Source of the DNA: Nemertoderma westbladi
Taxonomy: Eukaryota > Xenacoelomorpha > Nemertodermatida > Nemertodermatidae
Direction of reading: 5' to 3'
DNA: 44,559 nucleotides
Assembly (NCBI GenBank): GCA_032718475.1
Contig: JAUCBJ010002531.1
Coordinates: forward strand, 1-44,559
The notes below the pieces were generated by a model that had not been told where the DNA came from, ran no database searches, and saw only the letters and a program-made list of their open reading frames with translations. Positions 20,772-30,292 of the stretch are shown piece by piece (positions within the stretch are counted from its first letter, which is position 1; every line of letters begins with the position of its first letter). A program made the position numbers and the translations under genes.

Positions 20772-22045
20772 TGTGGGGCGAGCCACGAAGTTGGCGGAGC
20801 CTTAGCGAATTGACACTGTTAGGGGGTGGGTCAATTTATGCAAATAGTTGTCGTCGTCGTCGTCGTCGTCGTTGTCGTCGTCGTCGTTGTCGTCGTCGTC
20901 GTTGTCGTCGTCGTTACGATTTTGACATGCTAATAACTTTGTCGGATTTAAAGCTGCCAAGTTGAAAATTTGTAGGTATCAATATGAGCAAAAGTTGAGA
21001 TTTTTGAGAGACTTTCAGACACCATCAGTGCAATGGTCTCCCGCTAGAGGGCCACATGTCTAAACATTAAATGGCCACCCATTTCTTTGCTTTTAATCCG
21101 TTTAAGCTGAAACTTGGGAAGTATGTACTAGACCATTAGCTGTAAATTTCAAAGGAGGCTAATCTGTCTGCAGTTCTCCAGTCTGCCGCTAGAGGGCGAA
21201 ATGTCCCGAATGTGAAATTATTCTTCCATTTAGTTGTTTATGATCTGATTACGCTGAAACTTGTCATATATGTACTAGATGACATCCTGAGTCTTTGTGT
21301 GGATTGTAATCGGTCCGAAGTTTTCCAGTCTCCCGCTAGAGGGCCACATGTCTAAACATTAAATGGCCACCCATTTCTTTGCTTTTAATCCGTTTAAGCT
21401 GAAACTTGGGAAGTATGTACTAGACCATTAGCTGTAAATTTCAAAGGAGGCTAATCTGTCTGCAGTTCTCCAGTCTGCCGCTAGAGGGCGAAATGTCCCG
21501 AATGTGAAATTATTCTTCCATTTAGTTGTTTATGATCTGATTACGCTGAAACTTGTCATATATGTACTAGAAGACATCCTAAGTCTTTGTGTGGACAGTA
21601 ATCGGTCCGGAGTTTTCGAGTCTGCCGCTAGAGGGCGAAATGTAGGAAAGTGATAACCTTTGCGAATTCCTTGATCTTAATCTATTTAAGCTGAATTTTG
21701 GAATATACAGTACCGGTATGTACTAGACCACATGCCTCGTCTTTGTGAGGAAGGTGATCGATCCGTAGTTCTTTAATATGCCGCTAGAGGGCTAAATGTA
21801 TGAAAGTGAAAACCTTCCAACATTTCGTTATTTATGATCCGTCAATCGGAAACTTGGTAGATATGTAATAGACCATAGGATGTGGCTTTGTAGGGAAACT
21901 AATCCTTCCTTCTTCAGTTACCCAGTCTCCCGCTAGAGGGTTAACGTTTTCCGGGAAAATCTTCTCCTATGTTTTTATAATCCTTTCGAGTTGATACTTA
22001 GCATTAACTCATTTCACGTGCTGCGCGAAGGCCCCACTTCGTGTA
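20772..22045 (+). mobile_element. terminal-repeat element copy B, near-identical to copy A
   Basis: 1,274 bp. By eye it differs from copy A at about four positions plus the placement of GTT interruptions in the GTC tract: one extra C near 21,579, T for C near 21,661 and A for C near 21,880. CTCF-like motifs start at 21,041, 21,186, 21,333, 21,478, 21,625, 21,781 and 21,930. Flanks differ from those of copy A, so this is a separate insertion or a gene-converted copy rather than a larger tandem duplication. The near-identity implies recent movement or recent conversion. Confidence 0.85.
20847..20914. repeat. (GTC)n microsatellite in copy B
   Basis: Same position and length as in copy A, with a different pattern of GTT interruptions. 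Confidence 0.95.
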
Positions 22046-22129
22046 CGTTAATGTACTGTATAAATGATACTGATTTATGGATTATACAATTTTTTGATAG
22101 AAATACAATTTTTGATGGAAATACTTTTT

Positions 22130-22345
22130 TTTTTTACTAGCTATTTTTAAATAAATAAAAAAAATCTAGCATATGTTCTAGAAGGTAATATTTTTTTATT
22201 TTATTTGTGTTCTAGAATTGTAGCGGTATATATATTACTTTTCTTTTGTTCAACAACTCATCAACGTATCCATAGAAACAATAAGATGTTTTAAAAATTT
22301 AGTGCAATACGGAACTCTTGCCAAAACTAATATTCCTTCCAGAAT
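22130..22345. repeat. partial copy of the TTCTAGAA-palindrome element
   Basis: Order of landmarks matches 25.32-25.48 kb: ATATGTTCTAGAA, then TTTATTTGTGTTCTAGAA, then CCATAGAAACAATAAGAT, then GTTTTAAAAATTTAGTGC, then TACGGAACTCTTGCC. The right end TACGGAACTCTTGCC parallels the element end at 25,791-25,806 (TACGGAACTCTAGCC). The left terminal repeat is missing. Confidence 0.65.
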
Positions 22346-22929
22346 ATTATTTTTTCAAAAGGAACTACAGTATAAAACATTGAAATTATATATAGAAATT
22401 AACAGGAACTGCGATAAAAAATTTGTACGGGCAAATAGGAGAACGGAACCAGTGTCGAAAATAATAGCTATGCTTATATAAAACATGGCTATCATAAAAT
22501 TTAGTTGCTTGAATATGAAAGGGACATTTGATCATTGAAGGAATAATTGTATCAAAATGTGAATTTCCAGAACTCTCCTCATATTATCAGGTCTCAATCT
22601 TTAAAATCGGTTCCAGATTTATTATACCTAACTACCTCCTACGTATGCTAGGCATCTGATACACTTGTCGCTGTACGGGATCATACCTTTCGGCAACAAT
22701 TCTGTAATAAGTTCTAAACAAATTGGTTGTGAATTGTAACCATGGTAGCTAGTGGATGGAACCTATTAATATGCCAATATTTTATATTTTATTATTATAT
22801 TCTAATTGATTGGCGGTAACTAAGCTACCAAAAGCGGGATAGGATTAATAACTGGTTATTTTCCCTAGGGCGAATTCGGATATTTTTTTACATAGCCCAC
22901 CATTGTATTGTTATTTTAAACAGTTTGTA
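22346..22929. other. intergenic, no recognised feature
   Basis: AT-rich; no coding or repeat structure seen. Confidence 0.4.
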
Positions 22930-23830
22930 ATGGGGAATAACGATAGTTATAAAACCCGAAAATAACGAAAAAGACGAATTTATTAACGAAAACATCGAAA
23001 TTATAAAACTTTAATAAAATCTCTCTAATTAGTGAGATCGTTATTATTAGAAGGGACACTTTACATTTTTTAATTAGTAAAACCCGTTATTAAACCTCGG
23101 GCCAGTTATAAACTGGCCAGTCTAGAACATGTCTGTCCCTCGGGTAAATAGCTCGTAAAATAACTAAATAACCTGGAAATAAATTATGATAATTTCGCCC
23201 CATTTTCGACCCTAAAAGAAATTTTATACCAAAATACTGTCTCTGTTGATTGGTTATTAGGGGTAATCCTATGATGGCAAAACACCACAAGATGGCGCTC
23301 AAATATGCCAGTACAGTCAGAGTGTAGGCCTACTGCAGTTACTGCGTTGAGACTGCAACACTGCAGTACGGTAGATACGTTGACCTGTTCACACGCGCCG
23401 CCCTGCGCAACTTGCCTGGCCGTCACTGTACAGTGTACACTTGTAACGCGAAGGTACCGTTCGCCGTGACGCGTATGCAGTGTAGGGGTGCCGCGTGCCG
23501 GACCGATTCCTTCAACTTCGCCCCTTCAGGTTTTACAATGCTTGTAATACACCAGTACCTGATCTGCTGAGCTGATACTGAATTGATTCATCCAAGCCCA
23601 TTGGTCAACAACCAATCAGCTGACAGTACTTAGTATTAAATTTATTTTAAGGTCGAAAATGAGGCGAAATTATAAGATTTTATTTATTAATAAATGTAAA
23701 GTGTGCCTTCTAATAATACCGACATCATTGGAAAGCGAGATTTTGTAGATTGTTTTATAATTTCGATAGTTTTGTTGATAATTTCGTCTTTATCGTTATT
23801 TTCGGGTTTTATAAATATCCCAAAATAACT
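22930..23830. repeat. long imperfect inverted repeat with GC-rich centre
   Basis: The left arm (about 22,930-23,262) and right arm (about 23,604-23,830) are reverse complements. TTATAAAACCCGAAAATAAC at 22,947 pairs with the complement at 23,795-23,814. ATTATTAGAAGG and CACTTTACATTT pair further in. GATAATTTCGCC with ATTTTCGACC (left) pairs with GGTCGAAAATGAGGCGAAATT (23,650-23,671). TTGATTGGTTATT (23,245) pairs with CAACAACCAATCAG (23,606). The left arm has an extra segment of about 90 bp (23,085-23,180). The loop (23,263-23,603) is markedly richer in GC and CpG than its surroundings. A transposon fold-back or an inverted duplication could produce this. Confidence 0.75.
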
Positions 23831-23872
23831 ACAAAGGTTACAGTTATATTTTTTAGAGTAATCAGCGGTCAT
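23687..23872 (-). pseudogene. small coding-like ORF in the right arm, unknown
   Basis: 61 codons from ATG to TAA; the peptide begins MTADYSKKYNCNLCSYFGIF and later reads KPENNDKDEIINKTIEIIKQ. The composition looks like a real protein rather than chance AT-rich sequence. A 33-codon frame with similar character (MFEYDEGPKKRAHDGLDAMK...) ends exactly at its start, in an ATGA overlap (23,970 to 23,869). The simplest reading is one ORF split by a frameshift. The left arm holds a stop-ridden inverted copy. I do not recognise the family; a transposon-encoded protein is likely. Confidence 0.35.
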
Positions 23873-25128
23873 TTTGTCGATTTTCCCTTTTCCACTGGAT
23901 ATGGATGAATTTTCATTGCGTCGAGTCCATCATGGGCCCTTTTCTTCGGTCCTTCGTCATATTCAAACATTTGTCCCTATACCACTTCAAGGAATTTGAT
24001 AAAATTTGCACAGTATTTTTAACCAGTTTTCCGATCTATATCTATCATAATTAGACTTAAGCCTGCGTTAAATAAAGCACGGGGCACGGCAGTGATAGGG
24101 GAAATTTTAGTAGTAATTAATTGAAGGATTATTATGCGATTTTCAAGCCTAACAAACTAAAGTGACACAAAGCATCGTAATGCCCTGCCTCTCTTCTTCA
24201 ATTTGATATATTATATGATTAAATTTATTTTGGTCCGCTCGAGTAACATAACTTTTAAATATTAGTATTTTACCCTACAGCAATAATAAAATCCCAAAAA
24301 GTAAGACTTCTTATATCAGCTGATCGAGGTATTCTAGAATACAGTGAGCAGGCCTTGCATTGGGATGGCCTTGGCGTTATAAACTACAGGCCAGGCGCAG
24401 GCAGTTGGAATTTACTAGCTAATTTGAGGAACATAAATTACCCAGGGAATTTCGCCAAAATTTGAAACATTAAACATTTAGTTTAAATTATTATAGATTT
24501 TTAATTTTTGTTCCTCCAAAGCAACCCCACAACATTATTATTTTATACATTCTAGAATTTTATCTGGAGTCGTATTTTTGCTTTTTAACCATTCACAATG
24601 TTTTAGGCCTCGCAACCGTGGAAATTTCTGAGTAAATCCTGGAACTGAAACTGGCCTGAAATTAAAATTAATAAAAAAAAACGAACTAACACAAAATTAC
24701 TCGATAAAATGTATTAATTATGACCATTTGAATATAAAATATATAATACTAAATCCAAGTCACATAAAATTAATGTTCAGGTGTAAAAATGTAAATTAAT
24801 AATAACATATTCAATAATTTCAATACCATTATAATTTACCAGTATTTTTTCTGTATATTTATCAAAACACACAAGGGAATAAATAATTAGGCCATAAATT
24901 ATTTTGCCAAATTTTGTAAAAGTGGATTGCCATAATATTATGTTTCTTAGTCCGCTCGATAACGTTTGCTCTAAAAAAGAAAAAGTAAAATCGGGATAAT
25001 TTCGGGCTCAAAATAATATGCGGAAGAGAAAAAAAAACAATAAGTAATTTAATGGAGTAGGCTTGTATACTTTATTTGGTAGGTAACTGGCAATAGTGTC
25101 ATACAGTAATAATAGCGTACTTAATTTT
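23873..25128. other. intergenic, no recognised gene
   Basis: Apart from the 33-codon frame described with the inverted repeat, only AT-rich sequence with short frames. No repeat structure was noticed. Confidence 0.4.
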
Positions 25129-25806
25129 GGGAACAGTTCCGTATGCAGTCGCATTTTCTAAAAAACTTTTGCAAAATATATAGGCATATATTATGACTAA
25201 TCTAGAACTAAATTACCATCGTTGACTTCCTCACAAAATTTTCCAAAAAAATATTGTGTTCTAGAACACAATATTAGCTAATTTCTGAACTTTTGCTACA
25301 GCTAATAAATCAAGGTAAAATTCAAATTAAATTAGCTATATGTTCTAGAACATTATATTTGTATTTTATTTATGTTCTAGAATAGTATATATTAGTTTTC
25401 TATTGTTCTAGAACTACTTCAGCGTTGCCATAGTAACAATGATATATGTTTTAAAAATTTAGTGCTATGTGGAAATCTAGCCTAAAAAAACGTAGAAAAA
25501 CTAGTTTGAATAATAAATAAAAATTGTATTCTAGAACAAACATATTTTTCAAAATTGATAGCCAACACGTGTTCTATAATATTTATAAAAAATTAACAAA
25601 AACTAGCTAGTAGAAAATATGAATATTTAATAAATCATGTTTTTAAAAATTACTAGCTAGTCGATTAGCTAATGTTCTAGAACACAATATTGTTATTGAA
25701 AAATGTTGCAATCAAGTCAGTAGAGGTGATATTACTATGCAAAAAGTGCATCATGGCATTAATTAATATCAAAATATCAAATGCGACTGCATACGGAACT
25801 CTAGCC
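25129..25806. mobile_element. 678-bp terminal-repeat element with TTCTAGAA palindromes
   Basis: A perfect 22-bp inverted repeat lies at 25,135-25,156 and 25,779-25,800 (core GTTCCGTATGCAGTCGCATT). The direct repeat TTAATTTT flanks the element at 25,121-25,128 and 25,807-25,814, fitting an 8-bp target duplication. The inside is AT-rich with eight TTCTAGAA or one-off sites (25,203, 25,259, 25,342, 25,375, 25,405, 25,531, 25,576, 25,674), including a perfect 26-bp palindrome (25,250-25,275). No ORF, so non-autonomous. An 8-bp duplication fits hAT and some other superfamilies; the terminal sequence is not one I can assign. Confidence 0.75.
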
Positions 25807-25884
25807 TTAATTTTACATGACCCTTGCTGATGAAATCTGAATTATTTATGATATTAAAAAATATAGATACAAAATAAGGGAACC

Positions 25885-26340
25885 ATGCCATCATCTATCA
25901 TTGTGGATCCTTTCACAAGGATACAAGAAGCGGATTCTGATGTATTCGCAGTAAACTTTCCGGTAACTGGGCACTGCAAATGCTGCCCCTACAATAAGGT
26001 AGGATTCAACCACCTAGATGACGATGAAACTGTAGTAAACTTACCATACATAAGGCAGGGATACAGGAGAAGAGACCAATCTTGCATCTACTACATCAAG
26101 AGCATTTTCTCTCGGAACAACCAAACGTTAGTGTTTTGGGTGGATGCGATAGCGTCAGTGGCGATACTGGGTTGGAAGTGCCGGAAATTTCGCATGTTAA
26201 TAAGTGACCCTTATTATTACCCTTATTTATCAATGTGGCTTGCATCCGAGACATTCCACGTTGTTTCGGCAGTTTCAACGATGTTTCGAGATAAATCTAG
26301 ATCTATTGGTGTCATTGGATCCATGGCTGAAACAGTCTAG
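25885..26340 (+). CDS. unknown multi-pass membrane protein, N-terminal part (frame broken at 3' end)
   Basis: Frame of 151 codons from ATG at 25,885. Residues 1-85 look soluble, with a CKCCPY motif near residue 51. Two hydrophobic segments follow (TLVFWVDAIASVAILGW and YLSMWLASETFHVVSAVSTM). The frame stops at TAG (26,338-26,340), but the +3 frame opens at 26,331 and continues the same kind of protein without a start codon (SLVCLQTANVTALVAYFYFS). No intron signals lie at the junction. I read this as one gene of about 400 residues with a single frame change near 26,310-26,340: assembly error, recent pseudogene or, less likely, recoding. The family is not recognised. Its start is only 79 bp from the terminal-repeat element upstream, which could affect its promoter. 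Confidence 0.5.
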   Translation: MPSSIIVDPFTRIQEADSDVFAVNFPVTGHCKCCPYNKVGFNHLDDDETVVNLPYIRQGYRRRDQSCIYYIKSIFSRNNQTLVFWVDAIASVAILGWKCRKFRMLISDPYYYPYLSMWLASETFHVVSAVSTMFRDKSRSIGVIGSMAETV

Positions 26341-27092
26341 TCTGCCTGCAGACAGCAAACGTCACTGCACTGGTTGCTTATTTCTACTTCTCGGCTTTAC
26401 CGAAATTTCAGAAGGTTAATCTGGTTTCTGTTCCGAAAAAACTTCAATTTTTATTTGGTAACAATGAAAGGATTAGTCTTTATGTGGTGTTGAGCACTTT
26501 GGCCTGCGCTGGAGGGGGTTTGCTTTCGATCTCCTACAAGTATTACGCTGCTAAGAAGGGAATGAACGCAAGAAGTTTGCGAGGTCGTTTGGTGAATTAT
26601 GTCTGTGAGTGTCCGCAGCAGATATTACACGCGGTCGGGGTCTGCGAGACGATATGGCGGTACGTTATGGAACCATTTAAAGAAGAATTGATTGTCCAGC
26701 AGCACATAAGATACGATGTGTCTCAGAGTTTATTTTACATGTTATCCGGGCTGTTTAGCGTCACAGCAATCCCAGAAAGTCTTACATCGAATCCCCTTGC
26801 CAACGATATAAACAGCATATTTTTTTCCAAGATGACCACGATGTTATGTATCTTCTGTCGTCTCCATGGTTACTACATAGACATGATGGGAAAACTTGAT
26901 GAAAGGCGGCCGCATCTACGTCTATCTCTGGGGAACGTTGCGGCACCCGTGATTACCTGCATGTTGACCTGCGGGTTCGCATCGGTTGTCATGGGTTACA
27001 AACTAAACAAACAGAGGATTGACGAAGTGCACCAGAGAAATGAAATGCGATCCAAACGCAACAGCGTGTATCCGAGGTGTTTCTTCTTTTAA
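26331..27092 (+). CDS. unknown multi-pass membrane protein, C-terminal part
   Basis: Open frame to TAA at 27,090-27,092, lacking its own credible start (an upstream GTG near 26,484 is unlikely in a eukaryote). It has further hydrophobic segments: ANVTALVAYFYFSALP, ISLYVVLSTLACAGGGLLSI, SLFYMLSGLFSVTAI and VAAPVITCMLTCGFASVVMG. It has Cys-containing loops (VNYVCECPQQ) and a charged C-terminal tail (KLNKQRIDEVHQRNEMRSKR). With the upstream frame this gives about six membrane segments. The whole is intronless. I do not recognise the family. The long open frame and absence of other damage argue that the break is recent or artificial. Confidence 0.5.
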   Translation, partial: NSLVCLQTANVTALVAYFYFSALPKFQKVNLVSVPKKLQFLFGNNERISLYVVLSTLACAGGGLLSISYKYYAAKKGMNARSLRGRLVNYVCECPQQILHAVGVCETIWRYVMEPFKEELIVQQHIRYDVSQSLFYMLSGLFSVTAIPESLTSNPLANDINSIFFSKMTTMLCIFCRLHGYYIDMMGKLDERRPHLRLSLGNVAAPVITCMLTCGFASVVMGYKLNKQRIDEVHQRNEMRSKRNSVYPRCFFF

Positions 27093-27143
27093 TTTACAAG
27101 CCTGCAGGAAACTTAGCGTTGGATATTTACTGTACATAGAAAC

Positions 27144-27149
27144 AATAAA
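27144..27149 (+). promoter_or_regulatory. polyadenylation signal AATAAA
   Basis: 52 bases after the stop of the membrane protein; a second AATAAA lies near 27,187. Supports transcription of this locus on the plus strand. Confidence 0.5.
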
Positions 27150-27194
27150 TTAATTAATAATTAACTTATTGAATTAATGTATCTACAAATAAAT

Positions 27195-27960
27195 GAGCTA
27201 ACTGTAAACGCCCATTGATAATGTGAATATCGACTGTTTCATTTCATTGTCTTTAATCAAATAAAATTGATGTTTATGGAGTAAAAAGTGCACAGCACAA
27301 TAAAAATTGAGAGTTATTATAGGGTTACATAGAGAAATGGCGATACATAATAAAAAATTATTGTACATATTATTACACCAGAAGCTGGTTACTAATATCC
27401 CATTAATTAGGTCAGGTATATTACCGTTGTAGTAAAATAAGTCATAGAGGTATAAAAAGCATCGATGATGAGTACAAAAACTGTATTTTAGTAGTAGAAA
27501 TAAAGAAAACTGCACCAATCATTAAAATAACCACATATCGGTATCATATAAGTGCAGATAGTAATGGTAAGGGTATAGATAACGCATTGACGGCATGTGT
27601 ATGTATGGGGAAAGTCGAACATAAGTACGGTGCCACAAATAATATATTAGTCCCACGGTAATAACACCCCAGCAACGTCAACTTGAACATCATTAGCGGT
27701 GATCTAAATCTTAAAAGTGTAGATACGGGATTTAGAAGTTACAAGTCCGTATAAACAATAGAGAGTGTCTGTTGTAGATATGATGAAGGCGAGTGTCAGT
27801 CAGGTACAGTTAATGAAGGTTCGGACCATATTAAAGTATTCACGAATCCTATTGTGTTTTCCTTTTTAAACGATATGTTTGGAAGATTGTAGCAGTCCTC
27901 TATGTACCTTGCATGTACATAATCGGCGGTTGTAGGGGTTCCCTGTTTAATTCTCCCTTT
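27195..27960. other. intergenic, no recognised feature
   Basis: AT-rich, short frames only. Confidence 0.4.
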
Positions 27961-27966
27961 TAGTTC

Positions 27967-28800
27967 CTAAAAACTGTATGCATGCTTTAAAAGAGAACAT
28001 ATGTTAGGCAATGTAAAATCAGACTTACAGAGGTTATAGAGGCTACCAATGCCTACAAATTTCTTCAGGACGTTATCAGTGTTAATTTGCAGCATGTTAC
28101 GAAGGTTATTATGAAGCATAACATTAGGACATGTTGTTACTCGACATAAAATTCCAATGTGATGTATATGCGTCGTCAAACGGCGTATATAAGCGAAGGT
28201 CCCGAGATGGAGTAGGCTTCGTAGTGCCTTCCAGTAGTAAGTTTCCAGTATTCCGATATCTGTCTTTGTGAGGCGCCCTAGTAGACATTTAATATTATAT
28301 CGTATCATGGGAATATCAATTGACCTCCATAGATGAGCGAGAGTTGTTATATTGAGTCACCTACCTAACAGTCCATGCATTACGATGAAAAGATTCCGAC
28401 GCCATGGCAATGAGACGGATACACTCAGCTAGAGGATCTGGTCTCTTAAAATCTAGTTTGTACCCAAGAAATGAGAGTGTTGTTTGCCCTGTTATCAATG
28501 TATCATTAAGTTTAATGAAAGTTATAATGGATAAGATTCTCTCAAGGTCCTCAGGGTTTCTAGCCAGCACCAATATATTATCCGCATACGCGATTATATC
28601 CATCCAGTTGCTACCGGCTGAGTATTTGTACCCAGCAGAGTCCAGGGCGTGAAAAACATCGCTAACATAGTAATTAAATAAAACTGGCGAAATGACTGAC
28701 CCCTGTTTGACGCCCCTCTTAGTATACTTGAGCGCTCAATATTGTCTCCAAATTTAAGAAACACACACGTTTTAAGATAGTATTTGAGCAGCATTAGGCT
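27967..28800 (-). pseudogene. LINE reverse-transcriptase relic, third type
   Basis: On the minus strand, spread over several frames: CVFLKFGDNIERSS, then RGVKQGSVISPVLFNYYVSD (RT motif B region), then MDIIAYADNILVLARNPEDL (catalytic box as YADN instead of YADD), then TTLSFLGYKLDFKRPD. After a frame change come LAHLWRSIDIPMIRYNI and RSLLHLGTFAYIRRLTTHIH. The changed last Asp and the frame breaks mean it is inactive. It is clearly different from families A and B; whether it belongs with the 17.4-20.3 kb LINE is unclear. Confidence 0.75.
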
Positions 28801-29556
28801 GCTCTGTGTGTGGGTTAATGTGGAGTCTTACAGTATATAGATGGGGAAATTCGAGTTTTTAGTCTCGCCGTTTGACCGGCAGGTCGAGCCATTTAGCTGA
28901 GCAAGTTGTGAGATTTATTAATGACCTGGTTATTCGCCACTCCGACAATCTACAACTAGCACTGGCAACCAATGTCGGTTGTCGGCTGCATGATTGTCGG
29001 TTGGTCTTAGCGTTGGCACCCCCTTTGCTTTAGTGTTCCATTACTTGTCGAACATTTGGTCCCATATTGGTGTGATTTTGTAGCTTGGACCACCTGTTAA
29101 CAACAACGAAATATCAACATCACCAATATTAGTATTAGTATTAATTTCAACATTTTATATTAATATTAACAAAATGAACACCATAATAATAAATTCCCGG
29201 CTTACGCCCCGGTGGCTATATTCACTTAATCGCAAAATAAAATGTTCGTGCACTGGTTAAAAGAAGAACAGTATGTGACAGAGGGTAGTATATGAATTAA
29301 AAATATTTAAGGAAGATGCCAAATCATGACTTTAAGATTAATATAGATTACCATATTATATGCCATAACGTTCCATTACTATACAATATCTATTATTATC
29401 GCGTATCTATTTATTAACGAATATATATAATATCAACATTAAACCACAATTAACGTAACTCCAATGGAGTCCCGAGGCAAACCTAATTTTTTGTCGATTT
29501 CATACAAATTTTATTATAAAATTGAAATATTCTGTAAATTGTGTAGTTTGCAGATA
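28801..29556. other. intergenic, no recognised gene
   Basis: No coding or tandem structure seen. The left part may hold a few more bases of the LINE relic. Confidence 0.35.
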
Positions 29557-29571
29557 GGGGGGGGGGGGGGG
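29557..29571. repeat. homopolymer run of 15 G
   Basis: Directly precedes the first copy of a diverged 120-bp direct repeat. Confidence 0.95.
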
Positions 29572-29573
29572 TA

Positions 29574-30040
29574 GTTTATTGTTTTGGTTAAAATATCGTG
29601 CCACTGTAACCTGCTCCTTTCCATAAATTGATAATTTAACATTGAGGCGGGATATTTATTCGCCAAGGCGGGTTTTGCGTCCAGTTTCCCCCCTGTCTCT
29701 TAGTTTGAGAAGGATGTATAAAATGTAGTACTTATTAAGTCAGGTGACTTTTTAAGGCGGGTCTGAATTCAGTTCGTGTCTATTTTGGCACGAACTTTTT
29801 TTTTGGTTAGTGTACGTACATGAGGCTTAGGGTGTTCGTAATGGGCCGGGACACCTAACCAGGACAGGTATTACACTCAAAATTAAAACTGTAACTTGTT
29901 CTATTGACTTTCGTTTTTCGTTTATTGTTTTGGTTAGAAAAACGTGCCACTGTAACAGGCTCGTTTCCCATAATTTAACATAGACACGAGATATTAATTA
30001 TTCGAGAAGGGATGTGCGTCAAGTCCCCCCCCCCCCCCCC
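29574..30040. repeat. diverged direct repeat pair, bounded by G and C runs
   Basis: TTTATTGTTTTGGTTA...CGTGCCACTGTAAC...TTTCC...ATAATTTAACAT...GATATT occurs at 29,576-29,692 and again at 29,920-30,040, about 343 bp apart. The first copy follows a G run (29,557-29,571); the second ends in a run of 16 C (30,025-30,040). Possibly the remains of a tandem duplication or the subterminal repeats of an element. Confidence 0.7.
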
Positions 30041-30292
30041 TGATTCAAAGCAGTATGCTTACAGTCGAAATATATCGGCGTTACTTCACAATAACACTAC
30101 CGGTACCGGTACTGGCGATTATTTGTCGTCCCAACGGAGTAATAGTAGTAAGATCAGATTTATACACGGAGACACGACGGCATATAACACAGTAAATAAC
30201 TGACCGATAGTGCGACTGAACTACGATAGTCTACGAACCGTATAATTTTAAAACTTTTTAATAGAATAATGTACATGCACCACATAAGTCTG

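Noticed and set aside
30098-30113. ACCGGTACCGGTAC-type repeats (also 5,450 and 17,590) as a shared regulatory element
   Set aside because: Short self-complementary microsatellite scattered through the window in coding, relic and spacer DNA; no consistent context.
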